From Cladosporium sp. IMV 00045 (lineage: Eukaryota; Ascomycota; Dothideomycetes; Cladosporiales; Cladosporiaceae): DNA of 29,409 nt. Shown in pieces: positions 1 through 9,462 of this stretch. Made by a program: the position numbers and the translations under genes. The DNA lies in the NCBI GenBank assembly GCA_001931905.2, contig MSJI02000092.1, forward strand, positions 1-29,409, in the 5' to 3' direction. The notes beneath the pieces are model-generated. The model was given only the letters and a program-made list of their open reading frames with translations. It was not told where the DNA came from and did not search any database. Numbering within the stretch: position 1 is the stretch's first letter; each line of letters starts with the position of its first letter.

Positions 1-32
1 TCTTTACGAATAATGGTCCGAATTAGGTGAAA

Positions 33-1657
33 TTAAGCAAGCTCGTCCTTACTATCTAGTTCTATATCGTCTTCGACTTCGGGGCTCGGCGTAGGCGATT
101 TACGTCTTTTATTCTTCTTTTTTCGTAAAGTCTCTTTTTCGGCTTTTTCGACTTCTTCGAGGATTTCTTACGTATTAAGGACGTATTTCCCTTTTAGGGC
201 GACGCGTTTACCTATCTTACGTTCCCTACGTATCGATAGTCGACTCCGGGTCTCGTTAAGCTCGTATTCTAAAAGGGCATTCCGGGATCTGAACTTTTTA
301 AGTTTAGTTTATAATCGCTTTATAAATCGCTTCGAAGGAGTCGAAACCGAAGAGTGATCGATTACTCGAGTAATCGTATCTCGAATATAACGAGGCTCCG
401 TACCCCGGGGAGGCCGGGAGTTAAGGACACGAAGGTTAGGGGACCCCCTATCGTCGAGAATAGGTAGTAGAGTCCGGGGCGGGGGGGGGGGGGGGGTCCG
501 AGGCGTAGGAGGGGTCTATCCCTCGAGATAGGCTATATTCCGGTCGATTTAAAGCCCGATTCGATAGTACTAACGCGGAAAGTCCTTCCCTTAGCGATAG
601 AGTAGCACGTAGCCTACTCGGAGCGGTATAATCGCGCGGTCGACGCGAAAAATACCGAGTCTATCTAGATTCCGAGGTTCCTCTTTAAGGGCCTAAAATA
701 CGTAACGTCGAGAGGTTATAATAGATAAGACGAATAAGGTAGTAAGTAGACGGGGTCTATCTTATAGTAAAAGTAGTAAGATAAGAATCGGGCCGTAATA
801 TAACTCCCGTAGCTATCGAATAGTAGGAGACGTCGTTTATCGTTATTTCGTCTCGTTTCGGGGTCGAAAAGGGTCGTTAACCACTCGTATACGATTTAAT
901 TACTCGTCTATCCGGAAGTCGACGTCGTATATCGCTAATTTAATCGCTCTTCGGGGGGTATCCACGACGAATTCATATTCTAACTCTTATAGATAATCAG
1001 AGGTAGTAAGGCCCTTCCCGAGGCTCTTACGTACTCGATTATAGTTATCTATTCCTGCCGACTAGGTACCTTCTTAAATTTCATCTTATCTTCTTTAGTA
1101 ACGAAGACTTTCGTAGACTACGACGTACCTAGCGCGTACCCTATCTCGTCGAAGTTCTAGATCGATCTAGAGTCGTACGAACGGGTCCCGTAGAGCGTAG
1201 TAAGCTAATCAAAAAATGCGATTATGCGATCTCGCGACGTCCCTTCGTAACGAGATGCTTCGAGCGATCGCGACGTGATCGTAGCTACCTCTAGATACCG
1301 GGTACGGAACCTATCGAGCTAGTACTTACCTAGGGGCTCGTATAAGACCTCGGGGTCCGATAAGGCTATACGGCCTTTCTAGATTTCGAAGGCTAGTTCT
1401 TTTATAAACGTAAGAGTAATCGGGTTCCCGAGGTTCGCGAGTCGTCTAATCTAGGCTATAAGAGTATATTCCTCGGCGATAGATAATGCTTACTATTTTT
1501 CGTAAGCTATAACTCGTAATTACCGTCCTAGTAGTCGTTTTTAAGGCGTAGCTCTCGGGATATTCGTCGCGTCGCTATACGCCCGAATCGAAGGATAAGT
1601 ACCCGCGCGATAGGCTAGTATAGCCTCCTCGATAGCCTCGTTCGTATAGGAAGTCAT
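33..1657 (-). pseudogene. Inactivated Fot1-like DDE transposase (DDE_1 / CENP-B-type HTH)
   Basis: Reading the minus strand from an ATG at 1657, about 540 codons can be followed to a TAA at 33-35, close to the usual size of Fot1-family transposases. The N-terminus fits a pipsqueak-type HTH (EEAILAYRAGTYPSIRAYSD). A CENP-B-type segment follows (LDRFRTRYLEVATITSRSLE). The DDE core has D1 in NFDEIG (1148-1150), D2 in LLLFDSYGSYIT (815-817) and D3 in PLDV (707-709). D2 and D3 are 35 residues apart, i.e. DD35D. Many in-frame stops sit where CAA, CAG or TGG would be expected, for example in L*PLD and G*T, and expected His residues read as Tyr (GSYIT, SSYL). A run of 16 G at 481-496 coincides with a reading-frame change. 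The Lys/Glu-rich C-terminal tail is readable after it. This copy cannot be active. Confidence 0.88.
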
Positions 1658-1731
1658 AAGAAAGATAAAACGAAAAAAGACACGTAAAAATTTGGATTAT
1701 GTACGAAGATGACGCGCGTCAAATTCTGGCT

Positions 1732-1765
1732 TGGCTCGCTTCACCGTCTGGCTCGCTTCCCCGTC
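1732..1765. repeat. Two 17-bp tandem units in the transposon end
   Basis: tggctcgcttcaccgtc and tggctcgcttccccgtc lie head to tail with one mismatch. They sit just inside the putative outer end of the transposon, where subterminal repeats that bind the transposase HTH are common in pogo-like elements (family knowledge). Unlike the body, this stretch keeps CpA and TpG. Confidence 0.7.
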
Positions 1766-1897
1766 GGTGACGTTACATGTCATCACTTAGGACACACCCA
1801 ACACATTGCTTGCTTAATTTTCCCGAAACATCAATCATAAGTTAACATATAAACAAGCCAACGCATAAACCATTCCATCCGAACCTGATCACCCGCC

Positions 1898-3952
1898 TCA
1901 AAACGCAACATACATATCTGCACAGATCGTCGTAGTAAAAGTTACTGTCGTCAAATTAGCTCCATATTCAGCTCCAGAGCCAATCAGCGACATTGACGCT
2001 GTCACAGAACCGGCATTGTTGCTTGCATCACTGCTCGTTTCACTTGTCGGCTGCACTGCAGAACGCGTTGTTGACGACAATGCAGTGGCTCCATACGCAC
2101 TCACTGAAGCCTCGCTATCCTGCTCTGGCGAACTTGTCGGCGTTGAGCTTGATCGAGGCACTGTAGTTGTGAGCCAGATTGTCGAGGTGGAGGTTGTGTG
2201 GAGGGTTGTCATTTCTTCTCCTTCTCCATCTATGGTTTGGCTGGGAGGTTCGCTCGAACCTGTGGCATGGCTTACAGGAACAGGTTCGTGAGTTATCGGA
2301 CGAGATTGGACATCCAGGGAGATCGAAGATGGGGAGATTAAGGGGGTGTCTGGAGTTGGCGGGGCTTGCTCGCTGGTCGGAGCTGGTGTTTGGCTGGGGG
2401 TTGGCGAGGGTGCGTTCGCGTCGGCTTGCGAGCTGAACATTGAGAGGTTGGAAGATGATTGAGCGCTGTCAGACCTGCTGTCGGCGCTTTGGGGTGTGGG
2501 AGGGCTAGATGTTGTTGGATTGTTGCCGTTTGGCTGCCCATCAGCCAGGGCCTTTTCTTTTGGCTGTGCCCAGGTAGAGTGGTCGTCGTTGGAAGAAGGG
2601 GGCTCAGAGGAGGCTGCAGGTGAACTCGGTGGTGGAGCAGGCGAAGGAGGAGCATTTGTCTGCGAAGATGGCGCAGGGGGTGGAGGGCTCGCAGGCTCAC
2701 TCGACACCGCCGATGGCGGCGCCACGGAAGGATCCGGTTGTGGACTCGACGTAATCGGCTCAAAAGCGAAACAGGACGAAGGCACACTGAATGACCCTGC
2801 CCCTGCAGGAAACATATTTCCCGCGCGAGTACAGCCGCCAGTCCCTGCGGCAGGCGCGCCGTCGGCACCAACTGGGGATGCATCCCTGCCAGCTGCAGCT
2901 AGGACGCTGAGAGCGTTTTCTGACTGTGGAGAGAGCGCTGGGCCTTGGCTTGATGTTGATGGCGGGTTGGACGATGGGACGGGGGAGATGGTGATTGTGC
3001 TTTCGATTGTGATCTTGCTTTTGCTTGGTGAACTTGGGGAGGAGACGTCTTTGATCAAAGTCGACGGGCTCATTGAGGCTACGAGCTCTGATGACTCGGT
3101 TGACTGCTGGGCAGAATTGCTCGTGGAAGATGAGGTGGAGGATGGACTTGAAGTTTGCAGACTGCTACTGCTTGACGATGTCGATACTGTTTGCAGGTTC
3201 TCCGTCTGCGCAACATGAGAGCTTGGTGCTGCTGAAGTCGAGGGCGAGCTCGAGCTGGATGATATTTTCAGGCTGGTGCTGCCTGATGAAGTCGACGATA
3301 CTTGCGAGCTCTCTGTCCTTTCAACATAAGAGCTTACTACTGTTGGACTCGAGCGCGATTTGGAGCTGGAGCTAGAGCCGGACGATTGAATAGAACTACT
3401 CGTCGATGCGGTGTGGTTATCGATCGATTCGACAAGTGCTCGAGCATCATGCTGGTGATGATGTCCCCCACGCCCGCGGTCACGCCACTTGAACAGTCTT
3501 CCATGCCCCCACCCACCCCAATTCGTCGGGGATTCGCTGAAATATGGCTTTCTCTGTGGCGTCGCGGCATTCGAGGTCGCAGCAGGGACCAAACTATCCG
3601 TACACGTCGTACTCTGTCCAGTCTGATCTGCCTGCGCTGCAGCCGGAGCCACTGCATCCCCCGTTCCTTGCTGCGTGATCGTCGAAACCACAAAAGTCGT
3701 CGGCGCGTCGGCAGTCAAGACGACGTCGGAAATGAAAGTCGTCTGACCATACGTCACGAGTTCGCCGGGAGATGCGCAGCGGCCGCCGTCGGGCCAGGTC
3801 GTGCTCGGGTCGCAGTCGAAGAGGGAGATGCTGAGTTCGGAGGTTGGGATTGCTGGCGTTTGGGCGCTTGCTAGGATGGTGTTGCTTATGAGATAGTACA
3901 GGGCGGCCATGAGCGTGTAGCTCAAGGTCGTGCATGTGGTGCGTCGCGCCAT
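1898..3952 (-). CDS. Secreted Ser/Thr/Pro-rich cell-wall-like protein
   Basis: A 684-residue protein from the ATG at 3952. I prefer this start to an in-frame ATG at 4045 because it places a signal peptide at the N-terminus: MARR, a hydrophobic stretch of about 20 residues, and an ALASA-like cut before QTPA near residue 30. A short Cys-containing region follows (FDCDPSTTW, GGRCASPGEL). Then come several hundred residues dominated by Ser, Thr, Pro and Ala, typical of heavily O-glycosylated wall or adhesin-like proteins. A central Gly/Cys patch (GGCTRAGNMF) and a final TTICADMYVAF interrupt the low complexity. There is no hydrophobic GPI tail at the C-terminus, so it is probably secreted or wall-trapped. 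No catalytic domain is recognised. Its end is only 125 bp from the transposon end. An intron near the 3' end cannot be excluded. Confidence 0.7.
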   Translation of the reverse strand: MARRTTCTTLSYTLMAALYYLISNTILASAQTPAIPTSELSISLFDCDPSTTWPDGGRCASPGELVTYGQTTFISDVVLTADAPTTFVVSTITQQGTGDAVAPAAAQADQTGQSTTCTDSLVPAATSNAATPQRKPYFSESPTNWGGWGHGRLFKWRDRGRGGHHHQHDARALVESIDNHTASTSSSIQSSGSSSSSKSRSSPTVVSSYVERTESSQVSSTSSGSTSLKISSSSSSPSTSAAPSSHVAQTENLQTVSTSSSSSSLQTSSPSSTSSSTSNSAQQSTESSELVASMSPSTLIKDVSSPSSPSKSKITIESTITISPVPSSNPPSTSSQGPALSPQSENALSVLAAAGRDASPVGADGAPAAGTGGCTRAGNMFPAGAGSFSVPSSCFAFEPITSSPQPDPSVAPPSAVSSEPASPPPPAPSSQTNAPPSPAPPPSSPAASSEPPSSNDDHSTWAQPKEKALADGQPNGNNPTTSSPPTPQSADSRSDSAQSSSNLSMFSSQADANAPSPTPSQTPAPTSEQAPPTPDTPLISPSSISLDVQSRPITHEPVPVSHATGSSEPPSQTIDGEGEEMTTLHTTSTSTIWLTTTVPRSSSTPTSSPEQDSEASVSAYGATALSSTTRSAVQPTSETSSDASNNAGSVTASMSLIGSGAEYGANLTTVTFTTTICADMYVAF

Positions 3953-4449
3953 GCTGAGGGGGGTTGATGTTGAGTATACCAGGTGCCAGGCTCGCGAGTC
4001 TGATACTGTTGTTCTTTCCAATTGTATCAGGCAGTTTCGGTGCATTGAAGAGCAGTGTTTGTTTGATGGTTAGTGTGATTACCGCATCAGGATGAGGGTC
4101 GGGCTGGGAAATTAGATTGGTCACGAGGTCTTGTGAGTGCCCATGTGAAGATGGATAGTACCAACAATCTCAAGCGCAGAGTCGTGCTGGATCGCAGTGT
4201 TAAAGAGGAGGCATACACCTCAAGATAATGAATCGGCGCGTTCGTCTGATCTGGCTTGAGAGTGTGTTGGTTCTGAGCAAAAGCAGTAGTAGGGAGAGTC
4301 TAGGCTCCGGGAGACCAAGGAAATGAATCATGTGAGAGCACGAAGTAAATGGGCAATGAGAGCCGAATTGGTTAATTAGTAGCCATATCATTACAATCGT
4401 TCAATCTGAGCCCATGATCTTCCTGTCCAGCCGGTGAGGGCATCCAGTC
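3953..4449. other. Intergenic region between two minus-strand genes
   Basis: This holds the upstream region of the Ser-rich secreted protein and the 3' side of the small membrane protein. Only short, composition-poor reading frames are present (e.g. around 4200-4391) and none resembles a gene. No clear TATA element is seen. Confidence 0.5.
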
Positions 4450-4991
4450 TTACTTTCCAGAGCCAAACCAGCTAGAGATTCCACTCTTGGCCTTGTCCGC
4501 GCCCTGTAGCACATCAGTAAACAATTCTACCATTAAGGCAGCACCCCGCGAAGACTCACCTCTGTCACATTCTTGTCGAACGCATCCACGGCCTTGTTCA
4601 GCTCACTACCAGTCTGTTTGATGGTCTGGTCGAGACCCTTCTCAGCTCTCGCCCTGTAGTCCTCCAGCTTCTGATCGACCTTGTGAGTTCCGTCGCGGGC
4701 CTGAGTAGCGAGTTTGTCGAGCTCCTTGCCAGCGTCGGCGGCGAGGACCTCACCGTCTTTACGGATTTCGGTGCCCTTGCTGGGAGCGTCGTCCTTTGCG
4801 GTGTGCTTGAGCTTCGCTGCGTCGGCTGGAGAGGGAGATGTCAGCAATGGCTTGAGTGAGAGGATAATACATCGTCAGACAGTACCTTCGAACCTCTTCT
4901 GTGCAGCTTTGGGGTCTCCGCCAGCTTGGTAGAAGTAGTATCCGGCGCCGGCCGCTGCAGCAACGCCACCGATCTTGAGAGCTCTCGACAT
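4450..4991 (-). CDS. Small membrane-anchored helical protein, 141 aa, three exons
   Basis: Exons 4886-4991, 4826-flanked 4560-4825, and 4450-4503 give 106 + 266 + 54 = 426 nt, in frame throughout. Both introns have good sites: 4826-4885 (GTACTG...CTCCAG) and 4504-4559 (GTGAGT...CTACAG). The protein starts MSRALKIGGVAAAAGAGYYF, a hydrophobic Ala/Gly helix resembling an uncleaved membrane anchor. The motif AGGDPKAAQKRFE follows, then a charged, repeat-like amphipathic region (residues about 40-125: KELDKLATQ, DQKLEDYRARAEKGLDQ) and the end SGISSWFGSGK. Fungal relatives are often labelled calcofluor white hypersensitive protein, but I attach that name from memory and with little weight. The helical part recalls LEA/apolipoprotein-like lipid-binding helices (inference). 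It is probably mitochondrial or ER membrane associated. Confidence 0.88.
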
Positions 4992-5894
4992 GTTTATTGA
5001 CTGAAGAATTGAGGAGTGGAAGGGTTGGAGTTTGGGTTGGCTTAGAATTGTTGTGATAGATTACGGAAGTGAGTAGAGTGGGAGAGGATGGGAAGATGGG
5101 ATTGTTTAGGAGCTCGCCGCTTGAGAGCTCGATGGCTGGTAGAGGTTTGTTCCTTGATTGGCCTCCTGGGCTGCTCCTGTGCCGCGGTCGAGATCTTTCC
5201 TCATTACAGGTAAATGACGTCGGCGTGTCTCTCCTCTTGCTGTGGCTTGTTGCGGGGGAAGCTGCGCGATCTACCAGTCATCCAAAATCACGTGCTGATG
5301 CCGGGATCTCTGCAGGCATGTGAGAGGATTGGCACTTGGAAGTGCAGGCCTCTAACCACTTCCGGCTCTAGCGTCCAATGGAAGTAAGTGAATCTCTGAC
5401 TGGTTCCCGGCGCCAGCAAAGGCTGAATGACGATAGCAGAAGGCGCCGTTGGAGATCGCCATCTCACACCTGCCGCTATGGCTGGCCTACCCGCAATATC
5501 CTTTTCTCTTCTTGTCTCTGCCTTGTTTACATGATTGTTGCTACTACCACTCACAACCGCTAGCCGTTGCTGCTACTGCCACTCCTTTGAACATACCGGC
5601 GTTTGCCATATCCAGCCATGTTGACATCTGCCCGCAAGCCATGAAATGCGACGGCAGTGATCGACCCCGATCGCAAGCACGGCAAGTTCCAAAAGCTGGA
5701 CAAGACGCGGGACGAGACGAAGGAGCATACCGCCGTGAACAGTAGTGCACCGAAGCCACGAACCGCGATCTCCAACCCAGTCCCACCACGCTCTTGATCA
5801 GATCCACTGCCTCTACCAGCCTTGCTCTTCATCTTCTCAGCCCTATACATCCCCCCCTTCAACCTCTACCGACTACCCTTAATGCATAATCGCC
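4992..5894. promoter_or_regulatory. Divergent promoter region between the small membrane protein and the dysferlin-domain gene
   Basis: About 900 bp separate two divergent starts. A TCACGTG E-box-like site lies at about 5287-5293. The last 100 bp before the plus-strand start are C/T-rich, as in fungal leaders. Short reading frames here have no recognisable content. No TATA box is evident. Confidence 0.4.
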
Positions 5895-5929
5895 ATGTCG
5901 CGCACATCCTCGCTGCGCCACGTCGTTAG
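5882..5929 (+). promoter_or_regulatory. Upstream ORF overlapping the start of the dysferlin-domain gene
   Basis: An ATG at 5882 lies 13 nt before the main ATG (5895) in a different frame and reads 15 codons to a TAG at 5927-5929, so the uORF overlaps the main start. Scanning ribosomes would have to leak past it if the transcript begins upstream. The context of the uORF ATG (TTAATG) is weaker than that of the main start (CGCCATG). Confidence 0.45.
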
Positions 5930-7799
5930 CAACACACCCGAAGCTTCGACTCTGAAAGCCCAGAACCAGGTCATCCTGATCGACCACACCACGCCTGACC
6001 GCACATCCGGCGCTACATCTGACGACGACCTCGAAGAAGCCGCGCGAGTAGACACTTCGTCCACGTCCACAGAACCGCTGTTCCACAAGATCAGTCGCAC
6101 TTCCGTCTCGAATTCCGTGCGACACCAAGTCAATAGGCAGAAGTACCGAAAATACCAACAACATCGATACAGCGGCGGCCATCTAGCTCCCGACGAAGAT
6201 GGCAGTCGCGCTCCGCAAGAAGGAGAGGAGGCAGCACCCACGCAAAAAGGATACCTCGAACGCGGCAAGGCACGAGCGAAAAGAGTCTTGAATCGCAAGA
6301 AGACGCTTGGTCGTGGAGATGATGAAGACAGCGTCATTGACATCTTGTATGAGAACCAGCGGGGCGCATTCTTCTTTGGCATGCCTCTGTTCAGCAGCAG
6401 CTCTCTGCTGAATTTCGATCCCAAGCCGTGGCAGAACTCTGCTTTTCGCACCTCGCCATCCGACATTCGGAATGCACAGGTGCCTGACCCTAGCTGGGAT
6501 TGGGCGTGGAAGAGCTGGTATGTTGACATGAGTCGCGATGTGGACGAGGAGGGTTGGGAATACAGCTTTTCTTTCCAGAAAGGGTTCGCCTGGCATGGCA
6601 ACCATCCGTGGTTTCACTCGTTCGTACGGCGGAGGAGATGGTTGCGGAAAAGGGTGCGCAAAAACATTGCTCACAAAACCAAAGAACGAGGTCATGAACT
6701 CAACGCCGATTACTTCACAATACATCCCAAGACAATGCGCGGACCTTCGCCTAATGGCAGCCTTACCTATTCCGCTCTGCGAGCTCGAGGGTTCCAGGAC
6801 GAAGAAACAGATGTCCACGAAGTCGATATTCCAGACATTGGCACGCTTATCCGCATGCTTCGAAAGGCAGCAGTCGATCGTGAGAAGCTTGTGGCCGTCC
6901 GCAAATTCGTCGACCAAGGTGGCGACGAGCTGTATTATCTGTCAAAGCGCATGGAAGATATCATGAATCTCTTCGTCTACCAATCCTCTCGCCGCCACCT
7001 TCTCGCTGAACTGATACACCATTTTGACTCCACGACCGAGCGCAAGAACAGTCTTTCGGGACACACGCACACGGACGAAGATGCGAAGAAAGAACATGAC
7101 GCTGCCGCAAGGCAAGCTTCAAATCTTCTCAGGGCTGTGGAAGCTGCCGATGAGCAGGTAAAACGGCTGGAATACTGGTCCGATATCAAGAGTATGGCCC
7201 GTAAAGGCGAGACACTCCACGCCGCCGACGACAGTCATTGGAACCCTACGAAATGGCAGGGGCTGGATCCTGCATCCCCTGCACACGAGGAAGATGCATT
7301 CCGCAGCAAGCAACACCACACAGAGCCACCTCCCGATCTAAACAACCACCCCGAACCTCAAACCCGACGAGACCAGCAACACAGCAGCGAAAGCGACACA
7401 AGCGGCTACGTCACAGCAGCAACGACCCGTTCAAAAGCGCGAAGCCTCCAAAAGTCCAAACCCAGCCAAACAGACATCGAAGGCGAAATCTACACAACCG
7501 CACCGGAGACTCTCCCGGCCGAATCAGACCGAAGATCGACCAAAGACAAGGGCAAAGGCAAAGCCACGGCCGTCGACGGCGTTCTCGAAGAAGACCCCGA
7601 AGGCGAAGCGCACGCCGAGGCTAATGCTGAGGAAACGCGGGACGATGAATCCGTGTTCAAAGACGCCAAGGAAGTCCAGTCGATTCCGCCGCGTACATCT
7701 TTGGAAGAGAGGTTCCCGGGAGAAACGTCTCGTGATGGCATCGAGGTTGTTGAGCCCAAGGCGATCGATGCTGATTATGATGAGACTCCTATGATTTGA
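5895..7799 (+). CDS. Dysferlin-domain (Mug65/Spo73/Pex24-like) protein
   Basis: A single-exon, 634-residue protein. After a disordered basic N-terminus, residues about 152-255 carry the dysferlin (DysF) signature: ENQRGAFFFGMPLFS, LLNFDPKPW, then VPDPSWDWAWKSWYVDMSRD and DEEGWEYSFSF, ending WHGNHPWFHSFVRRRRWLR. The Trp-rich N- and C-terminal halves of the domain are both intact. Known relatives are S. pombe Mug65 and S. cerevisiae Spo73 (sporulation membrane) and, in their DysF parts, peroxins of the Pex24/Pex30 group and TECPR1. A role in membrane remodelling or lipid transfer at contact sites is family knowledge, not shown here. Residues 300-470 are helical; the C-terminal 160 are acidic and disordered with Lys/Glu blocks. 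No membrane span is visible, which fits Mug65/Spo73 better than a true integral peroxin. Confidence 0.92.
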   Translation: MSRTSSLRHVVSNTPEASTLKAQNQVILIDHTTPDRTSGATSDDDLEEAARVDTSSTSTEPLFHKISRTSVSNSVRHQVNRQKYRKYQQHRYSGGHLAPDEDGSRAPQEGEEAAPTQKGYLERGKARAKRVLNRKKTLGRGDDEDSVIDILYENQRGAFFFGMPLFSSSSLLNFDPKPWQNSAFRTSPSDIRNAQVPDPSWDWAWKSWYVDMSRDVDEEGWEYSFSFQKGFAWHGNHPWFHSFVRRRRWLRKRVRKNIAHKTKERGHELNADYFTIHPKTMRGPSPNGSLTYSALRARGFQDEETDVHEVDIPDIGTLIRMLRKAAVDREKLVAVRKFVDQGGDELYYLSKRMEDIMNLFVYQSSRRHLLAELIHHFDSTTERKNSLSGHTHTDEDAKKEHDAAARQASNLLRAVEAADEQVKRLEYWSDIKSMARKGETLHAADDSHWNPTKWQGLDPASPAHEEDAFRSKQHHTEPPPDLNNHPEPQTRRDQQHSSESDTSGYVTAATTRSKARSLQKSKPSQTDIEGEIYTTAPETLPAESDRRSTKDKGKGKATAVDGVLEEDPEGEAHAEANAEETRDDESVFKDAKEVQSIPPRTSLEERFPGETSRDGIEVVEPKAIDADYDETPMI

Positions 7800-8600
7800 G
7801 GGGTTGGAGCTTTGCCATGGGCGACTTTCAGTGACCCCACGCCGTCGGCCAGGCAAAACAGCCTTTAATCTGCATGCACTTCTGCCAACCATACGAAAGA
7901 GCAACGGCTCTCGACACTCATCTCTTTTCTTTCTTTTCTTATCCCTTTTATGTTATGAGCATCCGCATACCCTCTCACAAGCGTGGGCGTTCACGAGCGG
8001 CAGCTTTTTGCTCACGAGCCATCAATCTCGCGTTTTTTCTTCTCTTTCTGTTGTTCAATTGTCTGTCATCGACTATTTCCTTTCCCCCAACCTCAAAAAG
8101 CAGCATCCAACGCATGCATGCATTTCACACACAGCAGACGCTGTTACCTTTCCTTTTTTTTTCCTCCCTCGGCTTTTTCATGAGCAAGGCCATGAAGACG
8201 ATACCATCATATTTCTTTCCTTGTCTTTAATTGTATTTTCTCGCTTTTTTTCTTTTCTTTTCGATTTTGTATAAGTGTATGATACCACTCTTATTACATA
8301 GTCAGCCTGCAATATATAGCAATGCAGCCTTCCAAGCCCTTTCACAAGTCGGTCTTCGGTGTATGAAATGCCATTTCACAACTGTAGCTGCGATTGTTAC
8401 CCTTTCTTTCGCGATACGTGTGAGGTGAAGCAGAAAGACTGTCAAGGGTTAGGGTTGGTGTTAGCGGATAGACTTGGGTGTCTTTCCAGAGAGTTGTACC
8501 TTTGGCCTCGAGCGCCGGTAATACCAGCCTATTGCAATGTCTGAGAATAGATTTCAAATATATGCTGGCCGAGGAGTGTAGCCTCACGTTCATTGAGGCT
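7800..8600. other. 3' region, pyrimidine-rich, no gene
   Basis: Downstream of the dysferlin-domain gene the plus strand is strongly T/C-rich (7915-8270: TTTCTTTTCTTATCC and similar), typical of a fungal 3' UTR and terminator zone. Reading frames here are Phe/Ser/Leu-rich by composition only. A GGGTTAGGGTT stretch at about 8444-8454 resembles the telomere unit but is a single short match. Confidence 0.5.
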
Positions 8601-8741
8601 CAGTAACACAGATCATCCCGAGCCAACTTGGATTGTCACATGACACACGATTTCCAGCATTAGACTGCTGTTTGCAGAGCGTATTGCCAGTAATAGGGGA
8701 TTCGTCTCGCCGTCTCGAGGGGATCGACTTGCATAGGGTTG

Positions 8742-9150
8742 TTGGAGGTTAACGATTGAGGGACCAGTGAGGTATGGTCGTGATGAAGAAGTCATCACTG
8801 ATTACAGCGCCGTGACATCGAAGAGCTTTGAGTTGGGGTGTTCGATCAGTGCAAGGGAGAAAATAGATTGTTGGCGATAAGAGATCGTTGAAAGTTGACG
8901 ATCGAGAGGGTAGTGAGAAGTACGATCTGGACGAGAGGCGAGTGATCGCGACATTGATTGGATTTGCGAGAAAGTTCGTCTGGCATTGCAAGAAGTGGCA
9001 TTGCAAGAAGTGAAACAGCAATCAACGATTCGCCAACGAAAGCGCACTGCTTACACGATTCAAGGATGGGTTTATGTTCCATCAATCCCGAGTTGATCGA
9101 AAGATCGTTCAAGGCTGACGATCGAGAGAGCCGCGACAAGTGCCATGTGG
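8742..9150. repeat. Three diverged copies of a ~45-bp dispersed repeat
   Basis: Copies start near 8742, 8882 and 9102. The second and third share agatcgtt-aa-g-tgacgatcgagag (24 of 27 bases). The first aligns with the second over 20 bases at 16/20, all four differences being transitions. Each copy is followed by an AGTGAG/ACAAGTG-like tail. This reads as a decayed tandem or dispersed repeat in non-coding DNA. Confidence 0.6.
8981..9012. repeat. Perfect 15-bp tandem duplication
   Basis: tggcattgcaagaag occurs twice in direct succession (8981-8995, 8996-9010) and a third copy begins with TG. It lies between the second and third copies of the dispersed repeat, in DNA with no gene. Confidence 0.85.
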
Positions 9151-9462
9151 TCAAGAGCTACTGAACAGAACACAGTCTGATACTTCGAAATCATCGCAAT
9201 CAGCAACACAAGATTCGATTGGCTATCAATAGGAAGCGCAACTTTCGCAGGAATCAAGTTCAAGTTTCTCTTCAAACGGTTCTGGATTAACAATTACAGA
9301 TTATGAGGCTGCACGAAATACGAAAAGTAACCACCTCCACCAATCGACTGCAGTGCCTGCAAGATATCCAACACAGCAGCATGCTCTGGAAAGCATCAAT
9401 CACCACTCATCCAACGAGATCAATCCCCTCTGCTCCAGTAAATGTTACATCAGATTGACAAC

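Larger units (their letters stand above)
1..1773 (-). mobile_element. RIP-degraded Fot1/pogo-type DNA transposon, left end outside window
   Basis: A minus-strand transposase relic (33-1657) is flanked on the right by about 115 bp of element leader. The probable outer end is at 1773, next to a TA dinucleotide (1774-1775) as expected for a TA target site. Read on the minus strand the end begins ACGTCACCGACGG and contains two 17-bp tandem units (1732-1748 and 1749-1765, 16/17 identical, unit tggctcgcttcaccgtc), probably part of the terminal inverted repeat. The opposite end is not in the window, so the inverted repeat cannot be verified. The body is almost devoid of CpA and TpG (none at all in 61-240) but rich in CpG and TpA, the classic RIP pattern. 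Family assignment is firm; exact ends are inferred. Confidence 0.88.

Noticed and set aside
1..1773. Ty1/copia or gypsy retrotransposon
   Set aside because: The minus-strand translation matches a DDE_1 DNA transposase (FDE, LLLFDSYGS, PLDV) and shows no reverse transcriptase or protease motifs.
2338..3874. Several plus- and minus-strand frames within the Ser-rich gene
   Set aside because: Shadows created by the repetitive Ser/Pro codons; no signal peptide or domain in any.
8444..8456. Telomere-like GGGTTAGGGTT
   Set aside because: Fewer than two full units in the middle of ordinary sequence; no array.
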